From Ohessyouella blattaphilus (GTDB lineage: Bacteria > Bacillota > Clostridia > Lachnospirales > Lachnospiraceae): a stretch of DNA of 64,000 nt. Below the pieces are notes generated by a model that saw only the letters and a list, made by a program, of their open reading frames with translations, did no database searches and was not told where the DNA came from. The stretch is taken from positions 1-64,000 of the forward strand of contig NZ_JAMXOC010000008.1 in NCBI RefSeq assembly GCF_024721265.1. Reading direction: 5' to 3'. Both the position numbers and the translations under genes were made by a program. Shown one piece after another: positions 17,112 through 24,331 of this stretch (its first letter is position 1; every line of letters starts with the position of its first letter).

Positions 17112-18593
17112 TTAGCTGGCGGCCTGTTGCTTTCCAAGCTCGAGGATAGTTTTCTCGCCGAGATGGAGTAAGACTTGCCATTTACCCGGCGCGTTATCTA
17201 CACCTTGTAGGATATCTAATTCTACGGGCGGTTTGTATTTAAGATACTTATGAGGTCTGAGGAAGTTGTAGTAGGCGACCCAGAGTGAGACGTTGTAGTT
17301 AGCGCCTTCAAAGTTATCGTATCCGCAGGCAACACGATAAGAACTCTTAAACGTACGATTCATACGCTCAATCATCTGCTTGTAGGGGCGATATTCCGTT
17401 GAAACAGCATCATCGTTAGTAAGACCAATAACCTGTGTGACTTTAAATTTAAATTTCTTACCCAGTTTACGTCTAAGTAATTGCGCGGCTAAAGGATAGG
17501 CACTGTAACCATCGGCGATGAAGCGGAAGCCTTTTGGAAGTTTTTTCAGATGTCGAAATGCCTGACGCATAGCTAAAATACATGGGCCAACGGAACGATT
17601 ATCCGAGACGCGGTATCCGATTATGGCACGAGAAGCCACATCCATAATGAACCAAATGTAGCCTTTGATACCACGTACCTTAATGTAAGTTTCATCGGCG
17701 GTAAAAGCTTTGGAAGTTTGGTAGTTATAGTTGTCAACAAAGGGTTTAATGACAACCGCAGCAGTTCTTGCATAATTAGCCACTTGTTGGTGAGAGATTT
17801 GAATGCCGTATAAATCCTTCAAGGCCTGTGATGTCTTACGTAAGGAAAGTTGTAGATTTACATGCATGGTAAGACAAAGAGACATGACGTGTGAGTCATG
17901 TTTACGGAACTTAAGGGAAGAGAAGTTTTTAGGCATAGCGGTTAAATCTACTTTGAAGAAATCGAAAGTGAATTCTCGGTAGATGTAATGAAGCTTATAT
18001 TTATTTTTGCCGTAATCCTGTGCCAAGTCCTCTTTTTCAACCTTTTTGAGATTTTTGAGATAATAAGGGCATTTTTTATTCATACACTTGTGAATGTTGA
18101 AGACAGCGCGACTTTTCTTATGGACAAGGGCATGACCGCAGTGTGGGCATCTTAAGGTGTACTCCTTGTTGAAACGATTATCATCAGGTGAAAAAACAGT
18201 ATTGCAAACCTTACATAGGAGCTGACCTTCAGCACCATTGTTTTTATAAAGATAAGGCATGGGAGCTCCACAGCAGGGACAGACGGTATCTTCACTAATG
18301 TCGCAGGCTTTACGTCTCTTGATCGGTTTGATATCGATAGTTTTAACGTTTGGATAATCGGGATACTCACGCCAACGGTAGTAATCAATTAAGAAATCCC
18401 AGTCCCAGTTCTTTCGGATAATCTCAATAAGCGGTAGTTCGTCGGTTTTAAATTTTTGATATTTGGGAGAATGAATTTCATCATGAGCCCATTGTTTCAG
18501 GGGAATATATTTGCAGATAAAGAGAATAAGCCAACAGATTTGTTGGTATTGTTCTTGAATGATAGTAAGTAAATACAGTATAATGTTATCCAT
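17112..18593 (-). CDS. DDE transposase with N-terminal zinc ribbons (IS6/IS240-like catalytic core)
   Basis: 493 residues. The N-terminal 180 residues hold two Cys4-type zinc ribbons (CPCCGAP...CKVC and CPHCGH...CMNKKCPYY). The catalytic core has the first aspartate in FTADETYIKVRG, the second in FIADGYSAY and the glutamate in QMIERMNRTFKSSYR; YNFLRPHKYL near the end is a typical IS6/IS240 C-terminal motif. The protein is much longer than IS6 transposases (about 230 residues) because of the ribbons, so the exact IS family is left open. The frame is intact. AGGTG lies upstream of the ATG. Confidence 0.88.
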   Translation of the reverse strand: MDNIILYLLTIIQEQYQQICWLILFICKYIPLKQWAHDEIHSPKYQKFKTDELPLIEIIRKNWDWDFLIDYYRWREYPDYPNVKTIDIKPIKRRKACDISEDTVCPCCGAPMPYLYKNNGAEGQLLCKVCNTVFSPDDNRFNKEYTLRCPHCGHALVHKKSRAVFNIHKCMNKKCPYYLKNLKKVEKEDLAQDYGKNKYKLHYIYREFTFDFFKVDLTAMPKNFSSLKFRKHDSHVMSLCLTMHVNLQLSLRKTSQALKDLYGIQISHQQVANYARTAAVVIKPFVDNYNYQTSKAFTADETYIKVRGIKGYIWFIMDVASRAIIGYRVSDNRSVGPCILAMRQAFRHLKKLPKGFRFIADGYSAYPLAAQLLRRKLGKKFKFKVTQVIGLTNDDAVSTEYRPYKQMIERMNRTFKSSYRVACGYDNFEGANYNVSLWVAYYNFLRPHKYLKYKPPVELDILQGVDNAPGKWQVLLHLGEKTILELGKQQAAS

Positions 18594-18751
18594 AGCAATG
18601 GCACCTAGCCTTTCTGTAATTGTTTGTGTGGTAACTTCAATTATACATGAAACTAGGGGGTCATTGCTATTTTGATGTTAAAAAGTGATGTAACCCTTGT
18701 AAACACAAGGTTTTAATTAAACAGAGGGTAGTGAATACTTGACACTACCCA

Positions 18752-19408
18752 TTTTACGAATCAGGAAAAGATATGAAGGATGTAGACGATGAAAGCTTTA
18801 AAGGGACATTTAGTTTTCTTCAGGAAAAGGTGCTAAAGAAAATTGACACAGCGAACTTTGGACCTGGAGGGGATGACGATGAAGCTTATCGCGCGGATTT
18901 CTTCGAGGGGAAAACTGCCATGTTATTCAATGGTGTGTGGGATGCAGGCGGTAGTGTTGATTGCGGTGCAGGCGCTCAAAACATCAGACCGGCTGTTTTC
19001 CCAACGGATAAGGAAGGAGAGAAAGCAGCTTTATTATCCGGCGGTTGTGGGTTGGTGGTGTCTAGCCAATTAGATGAAGCACAGACGGAAGCAGCAGTTG
19101 AGTTTATCAAATATCTAACAAGTCCTGAAATCGCTGAAAGAATTATTGCAAAGGGGATTGGAATGGCTCCAGGAACCGACATTAACTATGATGGTTTGTT
19201 GACAACAGTTGAAACGCCGGAAGGGAAGCTGTTGGTTGAAGCTTGTCAATTGTGCCAAAGCGCAGATATCCAAGCACTAGGATTGGGGAATACTTTCGGA
19301 GATTTAGAAGGGGAGATACAAGCGAAGTACGCTGGACTGAAAGATGGTTCGAAAACAGTAGATGATGTTATTACTGAATTGAATGATTTCTTGAAGTCTG
19401 GGGAATAA
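18752..19408 (+). pseudogene. 5'-truncated sugar ABC transporter solute-binding protein
   Basis: C-terminal part of a family 1 extracellular solute-binding protein (MalE/UgpB type): FFEGKTAMLFNGVWD, AVFPTDKEGEK, then AVEFIKYLTSPEIAERII and a C-terminal NDFLKSGE. The frame is open right up to the insertion-sequence edge at 18750, so the apparent ATG at 18773 is internal. Signal peptide, lipobox and N-lobe (about 200 residues) are missing and are not found on the other side of the insertion. No ABC permease or ATPase genes remain, so the transporter is dead. Confidence 0.85.
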
Positions 19409-19433
19409 GCACGAATGATCTAAATAGAAGCAC

Positions 19434-19467
19434 AAAACTCAACTTGCACAATAGCAGGTTGAGTTTT
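19434..19467 (+). terminator. Terminator after the solute-binding-protein fragment
   Basis: AAAACTCAAC pairs with GTTGAGTTTT (10 bp), extended by TTGC/GCAG, and ends in TTTT. It follows the fragment by about 25 nt. The stretch from here to the rhodanese gene (19468-19631) has no gene and should hold its promoter. Confidence 0.8.
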
Positions 19468-19631
19468 ATGTTTATTGAGTATAAGTTCTTCGAGTGATTT
19501 TAGGTTGTTAGCGGGTATAATGTTGGAATGGCAGAAAATCACCATTCTTATACTTCTTTTGTTGTAAAAACAACAGACATAAGAAACTTTAAAAGCTAGA
19601 ATGCAAATTAAGAAGAAAGTGAGGTGGAAAA

Positions 19632-19961
19632 ATGTTTGATTTTTCAAAACGAGTTAACATTAATGAAGGATTAGCCGAGTATGAGGCAACTAAAGGAGCC
19701 TTGCTTATAGATGTGCGAACTTCTGAAGAGTACGAAAGCGGTCACATCAAAGGCGGGAAAAATATAGAAACAAAGTTATTACCTGCTTTTATTGCGACGG
19801 GTGTAGAGACAGAAACCCCCATTTTTGTCTATTGCGCAAGTGGTGCTAGAAGCAATTTGGCAGTAAAGTTTTTAAAAAGGCAAGGATATACCAAAGCTAA
19901 GAATATAGGGGGCATTGTGGATTATAGTGGAAAACTTGAGAAAGGGAGGGACATATGTTAG
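19632..19961 (+). CDS. Rhodanese-like domain protein
   Basis: Single rhodanese domain of 109 residues. LLIDVRTSEEYESGHI is the typical CH2A-like entry motif, and the active-site loop CASGARS holds the catalytic cysteine in a six-residue loop with arginine, as in sulfur-transfer rhodaneses. Likely carries persulfide sulfur in the cytoplasm. AGGTGG lies upstream of the ATG. It overlaps the cupin gene by 7 nt, so the two are translationally coupled and probably act together. Confidence 0.9.
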   Translation: MFDFSKRVNINEGLAEYEATKGALLIDVRTSEEYESGHIKGGKNIETKLLPAFIATGVETETPIFVYCASGARSNLAVKFLKRQGYTKAKNIGGIVDYSGKLEKGRDIC

Positions 19962-20284
19962 AGACGATTTACGAATTTAAAAAGACAGAAAAAAAGCTAA
20001 TTGAGAAAATTGTTGATGATGATGTAGCTATGATTAATCACATCATTCTGAACCAAGATGAAGGGTTGCCAGAACATCGATCAAATTCAAATATCTATAT
20101 ATTAGTTGTTCGTGGGAAATTATCGATAAAACTGGAAGAAGAACAAAAAAGGCTGTATGAAGAGGGACATATTCTTAATATTCCTTACGATATAAAAATG
20201 CATATTACAAACGAACAGCCTGAGCAAGTAGATTTTTTTGTGATCAAGGCTCCTGGCCCAAGAGTTTATAAGGATCTAATCTAA
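19955..20284 (+). CDS. Small cupin-like protein
   Basis: 109 residues with a cupin-like beta pattern: LNQDEGLPEHRSNSNIYILVVRGKL matches motif 1 with only one histidine (PEHRSN), and the second motif (HITNEQPEQVDFFVIK) has a single histidine. With few metal ligands it may be a binding or sensor protein rather than an enzyme. It overlaps the rhodanese gene, which suggests a link to sulfur or redox handling, but no function is proven. The stop codon lies within the following terminator stem. Confidence 0.7.
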   Translation: MLETIYEFKKTEKKLIEKIVDDDVAMINHIILNQDEGLPEHRSNSNIYILVVRGKLSIKLEEEQKRLYEEGHILNIPYDIKMHITNEQPEQVDFFVIKAPGPRVYKDLI

Positions 20285-20312
20285 GTGCAGAGCTTAGATT
20301 AGATCCGTTTTT
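20272..20312 (+). terminator. Terminator of the rhodanese-cupin pair
   Basis: GGATCTAATCTAAG and CTTAGATTAGATCC form a perfect 14-bp stem around a 7-nt loop, followed by GTTTTTA. Confidence 0.92.
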
Positions 20313-20463
20313 ATATGAGCAGATTAGAATAAAGTTCAATTTACGGCAGATAAAAATGCAAAATGAAAAAAACTTTATTATTTAAAAAAAGATTGAAAAA
20401 AATCTAGACACGCTAATATAAGAGAGATAGTACAATTTTGGTCTAAAAAGATGAGGAATAAAG
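20313..20463. other. AT-rich spacer
   Basis: No gene is visible. Very AT-rich; it probably carried the promoter of the dapA-family gene of which only the first codons survive. Confidence 0.3.
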
Positions 20464-20553
20464 ATAAGCATTTCGAAGTATGAAGGAATTATACCAGCTT
20501 TTTATGCATGTTATGATGATGAAGGTAAAATTAGTATTGAACAAATAAAATGT
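20464..20553 (+). pseudogene. N-terminal stub of a dihydrodipicolinate synthase / N-acetylneuraminate lyase family gene
   Basis: Reading from 20464 gives ISISKYEGIIPAFYACYDDE followed by GKISIEQIK, the hallmark N-terminus of DapA/NanA-family aldolases. The initial codon is ATA, not ATG, with AGGA well placed upstream, so the start codon seems mutated. Similarity ends at about 20553, where the excisionase-side leader begins. The remaining roughly 270 residues are absent from the window. It looks like a target gene cut by a mobile element. Confidence 0.65.
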
Positions 20554-20580
20554 ATGCAGGGCATTCTCCGTCAAAAGAGA
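20543..20580 (+). repeat. 38-nt direct repeat, left copy
   Basis: Shares AAATGTATG and the exact 15-mer GGGCATTCTCCGTCA, with a similar purine-rich tail, with 31773-31810. In this copy GGGCATTCTC also pairs with GAGAATGTCC to form a hairpin just before the excisionase gene. The two copies flank the 11-kb segment carrying the choline/polyol operon. Confidence 0.6.
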
Positions 20581-20620
20581 ATGTCCTATTTATATGGTCA
20601 ATTAGATAGGGGGGATCTCA

Positions 20621-20887
20621 TTGAATACATGTACAGAAATTAAAAAGGAGTTTATTGAGAAAAACATTAAAATCTCATTAACCGTGCATGAGGCAGCGGA
20701 GTATACTGGCATTGGCAGAAATGCTTTAAGGAAATTATTGGAATGGGAAGCCATGCCGGTTATTTATATAGGAAGAAAGATTTTAATTCGTGTAGAAACA
20801 TTAGATAGATTTATAGCTTTAAATGAAGGAAAAGATTTGTCGAATAGAGCTGACATCATTGCGGTCATAAAGAAGGAGGCGGTATAA
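20621..20887 (+). CDS. xis: Tn916-type excisionase
   Basis: 88 residues with an N-terminal winged-helix/MerR-like fold: LTVHEAAEYTGIGRNALRKLL matches the DNA-recognition helix of Tn916-family Xis, and the C-terminal half has the IGRKILIRVETLDRFI pattern. Such proteins bend att DNA to direct the tyrosine integrase towards excision. The start is TTG at 20621 behind GGGGGG. In intact elements the integrase gene follows directly; here it is missing, so the protein has no local partner. Confidence 0.85.
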   Translation: MNTCTEIKKEFIEKNIKISLTVHEAAEYTGIGRNALRKLLEWEAMPVIYIGRKILIRVETLDRFIALNEGKDLSNRADIIAVIKKEAV

Positions 20888-20975
20888 TGAAGACAAATCA
20901 AATGGAGCAATCCTTACCAGTAGAAAGGAGAAGATTTTATGGGTAAGGATTTGAAGGTGCTTTTGTCGTTTGATT

Positions 20976-21137
20976 ATGGGGCGAGCACCAGAAAAACTCG
21001 AGACTGATGTTGGCGAAAAGTCTAACTTATTGGGGTCACATCAGATGGCTAAGAAGGTTAACCTTTTTAGTTTCTCACTACCAGACGAGATTAAGGAGAT
21101 AATTTCATTAGAAAATTACATATGTAAAGATAAATAA
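20976..21137 (+). CDS. Small hypothetical protein between xis and a terminator
   Basis: A 53-codon frame beginning MGRAPEKLETDVGEK and ending NYICKDK, directly before a strong terminator. Overlapping it, an ATG at 20939 with a good AGGAG site encodes MGKDLK, the usual first residues of Tn1549/Tn916-like integrases, and then stops at 21005. The stretch is therefore probably a fused or decayed remnant of element genes. I recognise no family for the 53-residue product. Confidence 0.3.
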   Translation: MGRAPEKLETDVGEKSNLLGSHQMAKKVNLFSFSLPDEIKEIISLENYICKDK

Positions 21138-21152
21138 TAAGGTGTGTTATGT

Positions 21153-21187
21153 GCGCTATCAGAAAGAAAACTGATGGCGCTTTTTTT
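21153..21187 (+). terminator. Terminator at the end of the excisionase remnant
   Basis: GCGCTATCAG (21153-21162) and CTGATGGCGC (21171-21180) form a stem with one wobble pair, followed by seven T. It marks the right edge of the mobile-element remnant; flavin-oxidoreductase sequence starts about 14 nt later. Confidence 0.88.
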
Positions 21188-21200
21188 GTACCCATTTTTT

Positions 21201-22208
21201 ATTGCCTCAGGGAAAGCAGATGTGGTGGAAATGGCCCGGGCATTGTTAGCGGATCACGAGCTGCCCCGAAAGATAATGGAAAACCGTTCCGGAGAAATCG
21301 TTAAATGTCTGCGGTGCTTTACCTGCATGGCCGAACGTGCCGTAACAGCAACCAGACGCTGCACCGTGAATCCGGTAATCGGACGTGAACTGGATGGTGT
21401 GGATATGATTCCGTCAGTTAACCGCAAAAAGGTGCTGATCGCCGGTGGCGGCCCTGGTGGTCGGGAGGCGGCACTGACCGCAGCAAGACGCGGCCATCAG
21501 GTGATTCTGTGTGAAAAAGATGGTGTATTGGACGGAATTCTGAAAGGGGAACAGGCGATACCATTTAAATACGAAATGTATGAACTGGGAGTAACCCTGG
21601 AAAGGCTGATCCGGGATGCAGGCGTCGAGATTTGCTTACATACGGAAGTGACAAAGGAATATGCGGATGCCGAAGCTGTGGATGCGCTGATTATTGCCGT
21701 TGGCTCCGAAGCTCTGGTACCGCCAATCCCGGGGCTTGATGGCGATAATGTGGTTATCGTAAATAATTATTATCTGGAAAAGCAAAAGCTTACGGATGAA
21801 GTAGTGGTTCTGGGCGGCGGTCTGGCCGGCTGTGAGGCAGCAATTCACCTGGGGCAGGAGGGAAAGACCGTTCATCTTGTGGAAATGCGTGAGGAATTGG
21901 CACCGGATGCCAATATCCGTCATCGTCCGCTGCTCCTGGCTGAAATCGATAAATATGTAACTGTGCATACCGGATACCGCGGTTTACAAGTAAATAAAAA
22001 CGGGGTTCTTTGTCAAAATCAGGCAGGAGCAGAACAGCTGATACCCGGAACAAGTATAATCTGTGCGCTGGGACAGCGGCCGCGAAAGAAAACGGCGGAA
22101 TCATTGCTTGACTGTGCTCCGTATACGGCTGTGATTGGTGACTGCGTGAAAGCATCAACGATTACAAGTGCAATATATCAGGGTTATCATGCGGCTTTGG
22201 ATATATAA
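21201..22208 (+). pseudogene. 5'-truncated NADH:flavin oxidoreductase (FadH / Old Yellow Enzyme type with FAD/NAD domain)
   Basis: Similarity to 2,4-dienoyl-CoA reductase-like enzymes starts at IASGKADVVEMARALLAD, near the end of the usual N-terminal FMN TIM barrel. The 4Fe-4S cysteine cluster follows (KCLRCFTCMAE, then RRCTVNP), and then the FAD/NAD domain with VLIAGGGPGGREAA and VVVLGGGLAGCEAA. About 330 N-terminal residues with the catalytic barrel are absent, so it cannot act as an ene-reductase. The frame is open a little further upstream through the terminator, but those residues are not homologous. Rich in CTG and GGC codons, unlike the core genes. Confidence 0.85.
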
Positions 22209-22243
22209 TGTCTCACTTGCCTGGGGTGATAAAGTTACGATAA

Positions 22244-23203
22244 TCACTCCAGCGCATATCTCCGATACATAGCGGGTGTCACGTATTCCAGCTTTTTAAA
22301 AACCTTAATAAAATAACCGGGGTCATTAAACCCGAGTTGGTCGCTGATCTGAGTGATCGGCAAATCGGTTTCTGTCAGTAACTTCTTTGCCCAATCTATT
22401 TTCAGGCGATTCATATAGCTCGAATAATTAACACCAAATTCTCTCGTAAAACACCTGCTGAAATAGCCAGGGCTTAAATTACAGAGCTGTGAACACTTTT
22501 CCAATGAAATCATGAGATGAGTATTGCTGTAGATGTATTCAAGCGCAGGAAGCAGCTTTACATTCTTTGGCTTTTCAAAAGAAGCATCGGATACTTTTGC
22601 ATTAACCGATATGCCATCAGGTGGCTGTGTCTGCAAAGCTGATTGATGCTCCTGCATATCAGCCAGTATATTTCTGGCAGTGGCTTCTTCGACGATATAG
22701 TTGCATAATTTAAACAGCATTTCTGACATTTGCAGAATATCTTCATAATTCAACACGGGGATCTGTTCATAAAGACGACGCAATTCTGCCGATTCCGCAA
22801 GGGATTCCATACTGGCTGTAGAATGAAGTATCCGTTCAAGCTCTGTCTGTGAGTCGGCAAAAACGGGTCGAACCTGACCGGCCATTACAGCCCCGATATA
22901 CTTATCGTCGATAGTTATCGGAATTGCAATGTCAATGATGTTGTAATGGCATAGATAGATATAGGGTTCGTTGATTCGTGTGGCTTCCAGTCCTGCCCGC
23001 GAATCACATTTGTGGCAGCGTTTTTCAATCTCTTCATCGGCGCGGATTTTCTGACAGAAGGGTGTGCACTTGCTATGTGTGGTTATCGGGGCTCCTTTGT
23101 AGTTAACAGTGATAATGGCAAGCTTTGTCACTTCGGCGAGAGAATCCTGCAAATCCTGCCATTTTTCAAGATTCAGTATTTGGTCTAAATTAAAAAATGC
23201 CAT
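22244..23203 (-). CDS. AraC family regulator with PocR sensory domain
   Basis: 319 residues. The N-terminal 170 form a PocR domain with a conserved cysteine set (CTPFCQKIR, RCHKCDSRAG and YLCHYNIIDIAIPI), which in relatives binds small polyols, ketones or hydrocarbon derivatives. Residues about 220-319 are two AraC helix-turn-helix motifs (LEKCSQLCNLSPGYFSRCF and ITQISDQLGFNDPGYFIKVF). It is divergent from the choline-kinase/dihydroxyacetone-kinase operon and very likely activates it when the substrate is present. PocR-AraC proteins commonly control propanediol and glycerol genes, fitting the glycerol-type enzymes in the operon. Confidence 0.9.
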   Translation of the reverse strand: MAFFNLDQILNLEKWQDLQDSLAEVTKLAIITVNYKGAPITTHSKCTPFCQKIRADEEIEKRCHKCDSRAGLEATRINEPYIYLCHYNIIDIAIPITIDDKYIGAVMAGQVRPVFADSQTELERILHSTASMESLAESAELRRLYEQIPVLNYEDILQMSEMLFKLCNYIVEEATARNILADMQEHQSALQTQPPDGISVNAKVSDASFEKPKNVKLLPALEYIYSNTHLMISLEKCSQLCNLSPGYFSRCFTREFGVNYSSYMNRLKIDWAKKLLTETDLPITQISDQLGFNDPGYFIKVFKKLEYVTPAMYRRYALE

Positions 23204-23253
23204 AGTATACTCCTTCCCTTAACTGTGAAAATAACAAATAATTACCATTATAC

Positions 23254-23271
23254 CATAAAAACGCATAAAAA
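23254..23271. promoter_or_regulatory. Direct repeat, candidate AraC-type site
   Basis: CATAAAAA occurs at 23254-23261 and again at 23264-23271, a 10-bp period that places both on one face of the helix, as usual for AraC-family half sites. It lies between the divergent regulator and its operon. Confidence 0.45.
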
Positions 23272-23290
23272 TACCATGGAAAAGCATTAA

Positions 23291-23345
23291 AAGTGAACAA
23301 CGGATTCACTTGTAAAACATGTTTTATTGTGTAAAATTAATATAT
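23291..23345 (+). promoter_or_regulatory. Promoter region of the choline/polyol operon with two palindromes
   Basis: AAGTGAA-CAACGGA-TTCACTT (23291-23311) is a perfect inverted repeat, and AAAACATGTTTT (23314-23325) a perfect palindrome. TTGTAA followed after 16 nt by TAAAAT is a plausible promoter overlapping the second palindrome. Assignment of the proteins that bind is inference. Confidence 0.45.
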
Positions 23346-23439
23346 CAAATAAAACTTTAGCCTTAAATGTAAAAAAAGGACGAAAGAGCTGAGTGATTCA
23401 AAAGGAGGAGCAAAATGAGCTATTGGAGGTGAGTGAAAT

Positions 23440-24312
23440 ATGTTAGTTGAAAAGGAGCGAAAAGCAATCAGACAGACAATAGCAGAGGTCGGGATGCTGG
23501 ACGACAACTGTGAAATCCAAAAAATCGATGCCGGTATGACGAATCATCTGTATACCTTTTATTTTGAAGGCTTACGGTATCTCATCCGCATTCCGGGAGC
23601 AGGGACGGAATATCTGGTGAATCGGAAACAGGAAGCAAATGTGTATGAACAGCTTTGCGGCAGGGGGATTGCGGATGAATTGATTTACATCAATCCTGGT
23701 TCCGGTATCAAGATTACGAAATTTCTGGACAATTCCCACATATGCGATATTAAAAATCCGGAGGAAACCAAAGCTTGTATGCTCCATCTACGGCAGTTCC
23801 ATGAATTAAAGCTGAAAGTGGATCATGACTTTGATGTTTTTAAGAAAATCGGAGAGTACGAGAAGCAATGTCATGAGCCAATGCAGAACCTGAACGATTA
23901 CGAAAATATACGATCTAAGATTTTGGAATTAGAAAGTATGATTGAACAGATGGAAAAAGAATACTGCCTGTGCCATATTGACGCAATATCCGATAATTTT
24001 CTAATCAAAGAAAAAGAGGTGTATCTGGTTGACTGGGAATATGCTGCAATGTGTGATCCTGATATCGACATCGCTATGTTTTGCATATATGCAGAATACG
24101 ATAAAGCCAATACCGACAGGATTATCGATGAATACCACGAAACCAAATGCTCAGAAGTGATCCGAAAGAAGATATATGCCTATATGGCGGCCGGCGCATT
24201 TTTATGGGTACTCTGGTCGGAGGTCAAAAGGCTATCGGGCGCAGATCACGAAGGATATAAACAACGTCAATACCGCATAGCAAAAGAGTTTTATGAGTAC
24301 GCAGCAAATTAG
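23440..24312 (+). CDS. Choline/ethanolamine kinase-like phosphotransferase (LicA/APH fold)
   Basis: 290 residues of the aminoglycoside-phosphotransferase/choline kinase fold. The catalytic Brenner loop reads CHIDAISDNFLI (H-x-D-x4-N) and the Mg-binding DxD-like segment VDWEYAAMCDPDIDIA follows, as in bacterial LicA. It should phosphorylate choline or a related amino alcohol with ATP. There is no LicC cytidylyltransferase or LicD next to it, so phosphocholine decoration of the surface is not supported; trapping of an imported substrate is more likely. GGAGGTGA lies upstream of the ATG and overlaps a 5-codon mini-frame (23415-23432). First gene of the operon. Confidence 0.85.
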   Translation: MLVEKERKAIRQTIAEVGMLDDNCEIQKIDAGMTNHLYTFYFEGLRYLIRIPGAGTEYLVNRKQEANVYEQLCGRGIADELIYINPGSGIKITKFLDNSHICDIKNPEETKACMLHLRQFHELKLKVDHDFDVFKKIGEYEKQCHEPMQNLNDYENIRSKILELESMIEQMEKEYCLCHIDAISDNFLIKEKEVYLVDWEYAAMCDPDIDIAMFCIYAEYDKANTDRIIDEYHETKCSEVIRKKIYAYMAAGAFLWVLWSEVKRLSGADHEGYKQRQYRIAKEFYEYAAN

Positions 24313-24331
24313 GGAAAGCAAGGGATGCGCT

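Larger units (their letters stand above)
16837..18750 (-). mobile_element. Insertion sequence of about 1.9 kb with one DDE transposase
   Basis: Terminal inverted repeats GGGTAGTGTCAA(A/G)TA are seen at 16837-16851 and, reversed, at 18736-18750. Between them are one transposase gene on the minus strand and, 3' of it, about 260 nt of non-coding sequence with a long hairpin. The flanking eight bases (GCTGTTTT left, ATTTTACG right) are not a direct repeat, so a target duplication is absent and one flank was probably lost by recombination. The right edge interrupts a solute-binding-protein gene. Confidence 0.88.

Noticed and set aside
21144-21200. True N-terminus of the flavin oxidoreductase gene
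   Set aside because: These codons overlap the terminator hairpin and T run of the element remnant and have no family similarity; the gene is 5'-truncated.
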